11,029 nt of DNA from NIOZ-UU13 sp964417935 (GTDB lineage Bacteria > Planctomycetota > Phycisphaerae > Sedimentisphaerales > Anaerobacaceae): positions 1-11,029 of the forward strand of contig CAYQKF010000156.1 of the NCBI GenBank assembly GCA_964417935.1. The letters are read 5' to 3'. Both the position numbers and the translations under genes were made by a program. The notes beneath the pieces were generated by a model, which was given only the letters and a program-made list of their open reading frames with translations, had not been told where the DNA came from and searched no databases. Positions 6,626-11,029 of this stretch are shown one piece after another (within the stretch, counting starts at the first letter, position 1; each line of letters begins with the position of its first letter).

Positions 6626-6830
6626 TAATATTGATTAAGTCTGTGCCAGCAGAGGTTTATATTTGCTGATTTTGCTTTTCAGACGTGTGGATTTTTGTAT
6701 TTTTTCGATAAAGGAGGAGTTCTTATGTGAGGTATGGAGTTGTAGTGGAAACTTTGTGTTTCGCGGTTGACATTTGTACGTTTCAATTAGCGGCCGACGT
6801 TGGCTTTTTTGAAGGAAGGAGGTAGTGTCA
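6626..6830 (+). repeat. Orphan copy of a LamG leader
   Basis: This segment aligns with the leader of the minus-strand LamG gene read in its own direction. Shared blocks are TGCCAG..GAG, TGTGGATT, the T-run plus TCGA, GGAGGAGTT, ACTTTGTG.TTCGC and TACGTTTCAATTA. No LamG ORF follows; the place of the expected start is occupied by GGAAGGAGG and a 13-codon GTG ORF. It lacks the mobile element that interrupts the other copy. It is read as a relic or duplicate leader left by rearrangement. Confidence 0.6.
6711..6730 (+). promoter_or_regulatory. Strong Shine-Dalgarno followed by a start-stop ATGTGA
   Basis: AAGGAGG (6711-6717) lies 7 nt before ATG (6725), which is immediately followed by TGA. The homologous site in the other leader opens a 10-codon ORF. 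It is either a degenerate leader peptide or a minimal start-stop element. Confidence 0.35.
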
Positions 6831-6922
6831 AGCCATAAAAACTTGTCCTGGGCAAATATAGATTAAGTGTAGAGAGTGCAAAAATATTATCGGTCGTATT
6901 GTTTGAAGTTGCCTGCACCTCC

Positions 6923-6943
6923 TTGTCTGCTGTCGCAGACAGC
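6923..6943 (+). repeat. Overlapping alternative hairpins
   Basis: TGTCTGC (6924-6930) pairs with GCAGACA (6935-6941) across a TGTC loop. The overlapping GCTGTC (6929-6934) can instead pair with GACAGC (6938-6943). The two folds exclude each other. It lies in the long leader before the LamG gene at 7234. Confidence 0.4.
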
Positions 6944-6988
6944 AAAGGGATTTTCACAGGCACAGGTGTGTGTTGAGGAAAACGAGTG

Positions 6989-7010
6989 TTTTGTTGTGTG
7001 GCCAAAGCAT
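6989..7010 (+). promoter_or_regulatory. Conserved 22-nt LamG leader block, copy 1
   Basis: Matches 10119-10140 at 20 of 22 positions, with core GTGTRGCCAAAGCAT. Each copy follows a short hairpin (here AAAAC/GTTTT). In this copy, element B separates the block from the ribosome binding site. Confidence 0.5.
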
Positions 7011-7017
7011 GATAATG

Positions 7018-7029
7018 TTAACCCTATAT
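7018..7029. repeat. Direct repeat flanking element B (left)
   Basis: TTAACCCTATAT matches TTAATCCTATTT at 7207-7218 in 10 of 12 positions. It is a candidate target-site duplication for element B. Confidence 0.5.
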
Positions 7030-7204
7030 GAGTTCTGCAAAATTACAGGTTAGGCATATATTATTTAAGAAAATTGTTTTTTTGATTTTCTTAAATAATC
7101 TTGTAACTGTTCATTGTGCAAGAGCTTACTGTTTGAAAAGAAAAAAACAAAAAAAACGTTTTTTTCTTTCCAAAGTATGCCTAACCTGTAATTTTACAGA
7201 AGCC
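7030..7204 (+). mobile_element. MITE-like hairpin element, copy B
   Basis: The 26-bp terminal inverted repeats (7033-7058 and 7176-7201) match at 25 of 26 positions and share AGGTTAGGCATA with copy A. Internal hairpin 1 is a perfect 15-bp stem (7060-7074 with 7085-7099). Hairpin 2 is 16 of 17 bp (7132-7148 with 7158-7174), rich in A/T runs. About 30 nt of unpaired linker separates them. It has no coding capacity. It ends about 30 bp before the LamG start at 7234, in the same gene-relative orientation as copy A. As RNA it would fold into a closed three-way structure. Confidence 0.78.
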
Positions 7205-7206
7205 TT

Positions 7207-7218
7207 TTAATCCTATTT
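7207..7218. repeat. Direct repeat flanking element B (right)
   Basis: Partner of 7018-7029 (10/12 identical). It lies immediately before the AAGGAGGA ribosome binding site of the LamG gene. Confidence 0.5.
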
Positions 7219-7233
7219 ATAAGGAGGACTATT

Positions 7234-9855
7234 ATGCAACGAACACATGTCTTTTTGGCTTCCGTAGTACTGCTCGCCGTAGCTGTCTGCACACAGGCTG
7301 CGGAACCGGATCTCCTTGGTTGGTGGAAGCTTGATGATGGCACAGGTACCATTGCCGTTGATTCGAGCGGCAACGGCCACGATGGTACTTTCGTTGGAGA
7401 CCCCGAGTGGGTTGCTGGCAAGTTCGGGAGTGGCCTGTTGTTTGATGGCCAAGGCGGTGAGCGCGTGTCACTCGGAAGCCTCGATATACAATCGGGGGCC
7501 ATGAGCATCACCTGCTGGCTCAATGCGAGCAATCTGGATACGCCTGGCAACGACCCCCGCATGGTCTCGAAGGCCAATGGTGGGGATAACAACGACCATT
7601 GGTGGATGCTCAGTTCCAGCCGTATAAGCGGAAACAAGTTCCTAAGATTCCGCCTGAAGACAACCGATGGACAAGCCACTTCGGAACTGAAGGCCGGCAG
7701 CCTCGAAGTCAATGAGTGGATCCATGCCGTCTGTTGGTGGGATGGTACCAACATGCGTATCTATAAGAATGGCGTGGAAGTCGGCAGCCTACCGAAGGGA
7801 GGCAGCTCTGTAGCTACTGATCCCTCAGTCCAGGCAGCCATCGGCAACCAGCCCATTGGAGCGGAGAATCGGCCCTTTGAGGGAATCATCGATGATGTGC
7901 GCATCTACACGAGGGCCTTGAGTGTAGAGGATATTCAGGAAGTGATGGCAGGTCCGCCGGCCCCGTTGGCAGCAGGGCCGGATCCCGCGGATGGTGTCAC
8001 CATTGAGGAGAACTGGGCTAATCTGACTTGGAAACCTGGAACGTGGGCCGTGTCCCACGACGTTTACTTCGGCACGGAATTTGACGCTGTAAACCAGGGT
8101 GCCGAAGGCACATTTATCGGTAATACCACATCTGCTTTCCAGGTGGTCGGATTTCCGAGCTTCCCGGCTCCGGAAGGTCTTCAGCCCGGCACGACATACT
8201 ACTGGCGGGTGGACGAGGTCAACGAGGCCAATCCGGACAGCCCGTGGAAGGGTGCGATCTGGAGCTTCACGCTGCCTCCCCGGACTGCATACAACCCGAT
8301 CCCACCCGACACCCTGAAGTTTGTCGATACGGATGCGGATCTGAGCTGGACCGCCAAGTGGAACGCCGCCCTGTTCAGCGTGTACTTCGGCACCGACCCG
8401 GCAGAGGTGGCAAATGCCACGGGGGCTGCCCCCGGCGGGAAGATGACCTTCGATCCGGGGCCTTTAGAACTCGATACGACTTATTACTGGCGGGTAGATT
8501 CGTTTGATGGCGCGGAGTGGCGTAAGGGTAACGTATGGAGCTTCACCACGACAAGGCCGGGGGGCGGCCTCTTGGGCGAATATGCCAACTATGGTGGCGG
8601 CATACCGGATCCGCCTGAATCACCCTTCCAGAATGTCACACTGATTCGCATTGACCCCGGCATCAACTTCAACTGGGGTAATGGTTCGCCTGAGTCTAAT
8701 GTGATCAACCCTGACGACTTTGCCGTGCGCTGGACGGGCGAATTGGAGGTGCCGTTGACCGGGAGATACACCTTTAAGACCACGACCGATGACGGTGTGC
8801 TTCTCTGGGTCAATGGCGTAGAAATGGCGGATTCTTGGCGTACACAAGCTGCCGAGAAGCAATCAGGCACGATTGATCTGGTGGCGGGCGAATTCGCATC
8901 GATCAAGATGTTGTACTTCGCAACCACCGGCAATGCCTTGGCCGAGCTGCGCTGGGCGCACGATTTGTTTCCGCTGCAGATCATCCCGGCCGCGGCCCTC
9001 TCTCCGCCGTTACGGGCCAGTTTGCCTGAGCCGGCGAATGAAGCTGTCGATGTAAGCCATACATTTGTCCTCAAGTGGATAGCCGGCGACCATGCAGCCG
9101 AGCATGACGTGTATTTCGGTACAGACGCAGCCGCTGTTGCCAGCGCAGACACCGGCACGGCAGACTTCTACCAAGGTCGACAGCCTACGACCAGCTTCTC
9201 GCCTGCAACGCTTGATTGGAACACGACCTACTATTGGCGCATCGATGAGGTCAACGACCTCAATCCCGACAGTCCGTGGATTGGCAACGTCTGGAGCTTT
9301 ACGACTGCCAACTTCCTTGTCGTGGATGGGTTTGAGGATTACAACGACTACGAACCTGACAGGATATTTGATACGTGGATAGATGGATGGGAAGTCCCAA
9401 CGAATGGCTCTATGGCAGGTTATGCTGATCCTACTTTTGCCGAGACTACGATTGTTCACAGTGGCGGTCAGTCGATGCCGCTTTCCTACGACAACAATTT
9501 CATGTACTCTGAGGCAACCATGACGTTGGTCTCGGCGCGTGATTGGACGGAAGAAGGTGTTGGAGTATTGTCGCTGTGGTTCTACGGTGATGCGGCTAAT
9601 GCTGCTGAGCGGATGTATGTGGCTCTCAACGGCAGTGCGGTTGTCTATCACGATGACCCCAGTGCAGCGCAGATAGATACCTGGACGGAATGGACAATCG
9701 ACCTGTCCGCCCCAGGCGGATTTGCAGCTCAGGGTGTGAACCTTGCCAATGTCAATACGATTGCTATTGGTTTCGGCGATAAGAACAATCTGCGGGCCGG
9801 CGGTTCCGGTATAGTGTTATTTGACGATATTCGACTGTATCGGCCGGCACCGTAA
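7234..9855 (+). CDS. Secreted LamG, Fn3-like, PA14 multidomain protein (873 aa)
   Basis: Complete gene. The signal peptide runs to about A22-A23 (MQRTHVFLASVVLLAVAVCTQA). Modules: LamG (about 27-240: LGWWKLDDG, DSSGNGHDG, IDDVRIYTRALSVED), Fn3-like 1 (243-348) and 2 (350-440), each ending TYYWRVD...VWSF/IWSF, PA14 (about 443-590: LLGEYAN, YTFKTTTDDGVLLWVNG, LAELRWA), Fn3-like 3 (592-692), then a C-terminal beta-type module (693-873) ending FDDIRLYRPAP. PA14 and LamG are carbohydrate-binding or adhesion folds. No hydrolase motif, dockerin, PEP-CTERM or sorting signal is visible, so attachment to the cell is unclear. AAGGAGGA, 6 nt before the ATG, supports the start. The order matches the minus-strand LamG protein except that PA14 replaces the second LamG. 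Confidence 0.95.
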   Translation: MQRTHVFLASVVLLAVAVCTQAAEPDLLGWWKLDDGTGTIAVDSSGNGHDGTFVGDPEWVAGKFGSGLLFDGQGGERVSLGSLDIQSGAMSITCWLNASNLDTPGNDPRMVSKANGGDNNDHWWMLSSSRISGNKFLRFRLKTTDGQATSELKAGSLEVNEWIHAVCWWDGTNMRIYKNGVEVGSLPKGGSSVATDPSVQAAIGNQPIGAENRPFEGIIDDVRIYTRALSVEDIQEVMAGPPAPLAAGPDPADGVTIEENWANLTWKPGTWAVSHDVYFGTEFDAVNQGAEGTFIGNTTSAFQVVGFPSFPAPEGLQPGTTYYWRVDEVNEANPDSPWKGAIWSFTLPPRTAYNPIPPDTLKFVDTDADLSWTAKWNAALFSVYFGTDPAEVANATGAAPGGKMTFDPGPLELDTTYYWRVDSFDGAEWRKGNVWSFTTTRPGGGLLGEYANYGGGIPDPPESPFQNVTLIRIDPGINFNWGNGSPESNVINPDDFAVRWTGELEVPLTGRYTFKTTTDDGVLLWVNGVEMADSWRTQAAEKQSGTIDLVAGEFASIKMLYFATTGNALAELRWAHDLFPLQIIPAAALSPPLRASLPEPANEAVDVSHTFVLKWIAGDHAAEHDVYFGTDAAAVASADTGTADFYQGRQPTTSFSPATLDWNTTYYWRIDEVNDLNPDSPWIGNVWSFTTANFLVVDGFEDYNDYEPDRIFDTWIDGWEVPTNGSMAGYADPTFAETTIVHSGGQSMPLSYDNNFMYSEATMTLVSARDWTEEGVGVLSLWFYGDAANAAERMYVALNGSAVVYHDDPSAAQIDTWTEWTIDLSAPGGFAAQGVNLANVNTIAIGFGDKNNLRAGGSGIVLFDDIRLYRPAP

Positions 9856-10100
9856 GTCTGGATTTAGGTGGCCCCCATTGCTTCTGCCGTAAGGCATCCC
9901 GCAGATTGCGAAGCAATATATTGGGGCGTGGTTGAACGAGGCTGCATAAGTCTAAGATTGCGAGTCTCCCGCCGTTTTGCTTCGCAAAAACGAAGCAGCG
10001 AGGGGTTAGGCGGACTCTCAATGATGTTAAGGATGTTAGTGTATTCTGTGAAGGAAACGCCATTTGGTCAAGGCATGGTTTATTGATGCTTGTTGAAGAC
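9856..10100. other. Intergenic region with inverted repeats
   Basis: No gene is supported here. ATTGCTTC (9877-9884) pairs with GAAGCAAT (9910-9917), with flanking CCCC and GGGG able to extend the stem imperfectly. A second small hairpin, GCTTCG/CGAAGC, lies near 9980. Neither has a T-run. Confidence 0.45.
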
Positions 10101-10122
10101 AATCCCGAGAGGTCGGGATTTT
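10101..10122 (+). terminator. Terminator-like hairpin between LamG genes
   Basis: AATCCCGA (10101-10108) and TCGGGATT (10113-10120) form a perfect 8-bp stem with a 4-nt loop, followed by only two more Ts (TTTT in total). It could end transcription from the 7234 gene. It also merges directly into the conserved leader block of the next gene, so it may instead act as an attenuator for that gene. Confidence 0.5.
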
Positions 10123-10140
10123 GGTGTGTAGCCAAAGCAT
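10119..10140 (+). promoter_or_regulatory. Conserved 22-nt LamG leader block, copy 2
   Basis: Differs from 6989-7010 at two positions. It lies about 40 bp before the third LamG start with no inserted element. It may include a weak promoter: TTGGTG, 18 bp, TATAAC. Confidence 0.5.
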
Positions 10141-10180
10141 AATTTATAACTATTTTGATTCTTTTTGAAGGAGGACTATT

Positions 10181-11029
10181 ATGTGTAGGAAATTGATTTA
10201 TTTGGTTTGGTTTGTTTTGGTGCTGGGATTAACTGCAAGCGTGACGAATGGTGCAAGCCTATGGGGATACTATCCTATCAATGAGAATGACTTAAAAGAC
10301 TATTCCGGTAATGAGCACCACGGAACAGCACTAGATGGCCCGGCAACAGTATTTGATTCCGAAAGAGGCTGGGTTGTTGCGTTTAACGAACAGCCTAGTC
10401 TGCCAAGCCGTATTAACTGCGGAACTGACGACCCCTCGGCCGGCGGCGAACTGTCTGTTTCCACCTGGATAAAATGGGAAGGATTGAATGGTTTCTGGCA
10501 GGGAATAGCCGGTAAAAGCTTCCAATATGAAGATAGAAGATGGATATTCCAGCTTCGCGAAGCTGATGGTATGATCCAATGGGGAGGTACAGACCAGGAC
10601 GGTTTGCATATATGGAGTACCGTTGCTCCGGTTATAGGTGAGTGGCAGCATATCGCCGGGACGTGTGACGGGAGCTATTCGAAAGTCTATCTTGATGGTG
10701 AGATAGTTGGTGAAGGTCCCGGTGGATTCCGCCCCGATGCTGCTGCGGAGGCAAACGTTACACTCGGTTTCGGCGAAGACCGGGATGACTATGACGAATC
10801 ATTCAACGGCCTCATAGATGAAATCTACATCTACAGCCGGACGCTGTCGGATAACCAGATACTGGACCTGTCTCACGGTATCCCTCCGTCGTTTGCAAAG
10901 GCCGATGACCCCAGCCCGGCTAATGGTGCTCTCCATAGCGATATATGGGCGAACCTTTCGTGGTCACCAGGAGATACTGCGGTCTCGCACGATGTGTACG
11001 TGGGTGACAATTTTGACGATGTGAACGAC
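10181..11029 (+). CDS. Secreted LamG-domain protein (N-terminal part; continues past window)
   Basis: Open to the window end (283 codons, no stop). The signal peptide is MCRKLIYLVWFVLVLGL followed by cleavage near TNGA (residue 25); its MCRK start resembles the minus-strand LamG protein. The LamG module spans about 26-226 (LWGYYPINEND, DYSGNEHHG, IDEIYIYSRTLSDNQ). An Fn3-like repeat starts near 234 (ANLSWSPGDTAVSHDVYVG), like those in its two neighbours. The Shine-Dalgarno AAGGAGGA sits 6 nt before the ATG. It is co-directional with the 7234 gene, 325 bp downstream of it. It is presumably another exported binding protein; the modules beyond the first Fn3-like repeat are not visible. Confidence 0.92.
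   Translation, partial: MCRKLIYLVWFVLVLGLTASVTNGASLWGYYPINENDLKDYSGNEHHGTALDGPATVFDSERGWVVAFNEQPSLPSRINCGTDDPSAGGELSVSTWIKWEGLNGFWQGIAGKSFQYEDRRWIFQLREADGMIQWGGTDQDGLHIWSTVAPVIGEWQHIAGTCDGSYSKVYLDGEIVGEGPGGFRPDAAAEANVTLGFGEDRDDYDESFNGLIDEIYIYSRTLSDNQILDLSHGIPPSFAKADDPSPANGALHSDIWANLSWSPGDTAVSHDVYVGDNFDDVND

Noticed and set aside
6787..7005. 72-codon minus-strand frame
   Set aside because: It lies over the plus-strand LamG leader, its sequence shows no domain, and the region is explained by leader blocks and hairpins.

Overview
The window looks like accessory DNA from a planctomycete, most likely class Phycisphaerae. The reasons are three secreted LamG-type proteins built from repeats ending in YYWRVDEVN...SPWKG..WSF, and a pseudopilin with both a GFTLIE processing site and an H-X9-D motif. 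That taxonomic call rests on family knowledge, not a search. A run of exactly 100 Ns (4268-4367) shows the window is a draft scaffold.

Layout. 1-2665 (minus): start of a large secreted LamG protein whose C-terminus lies outside the window. 2666-3353: its leader, containing a promoter, a mobile hairpin-rich element (copy A), a short leader ORF and a 13-bp hairpin, followed by the promoter of the pseudopilin gene. 3354-4184 (plus): pseudopilin gene. It is the first unit of a 921-bp tandem repeat; the second copy is mostly hidden by the N gap (4213-4442). 4548-5507 (minus): a CI/LexA-type repressor (HTH plus S24 peptidase). It is divergent from a small lysine-rich protein gene (5635-5823), with a promoter and inverted repeats between them. 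5824-6595: no gene I can support. 6596-7233: an orphan copy of the LamG leader, then mobile element copy B. 7234-9855 (plus): a complete 873-aa LamG/PA14 protein. 9856-10180: intergenic with a terminator-like hairpin. 10181-11029 (plus): start of a third LamG protein.

How it fits together. The LamG proteins carry signal peptides and only binding or structural modules, so they are probably exported glycan-binding or surface proteins. The first two share one architecture but carry a different middle module (LamG versus PA14), and their C-terminal module is nearly 90% identical in DNA. The pseudopilins would belong to a type II secretion-like or type IV pilus-like apparatus. The repressor and its small partner look like a separate regulatory pair.

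The most interesting feature is the pair of ~170-bp elements. Each has 25-26-bp terminal inverted repeats, two long internal hairpins and imperfect flanking direct repeats. Each sits between the promoter region and the ribosome binding site of a LamG gene, in the same orientation relative to that gene. An orphan leader at 6596-6830 appears to be the unoccupied version of the site that copy A entered.
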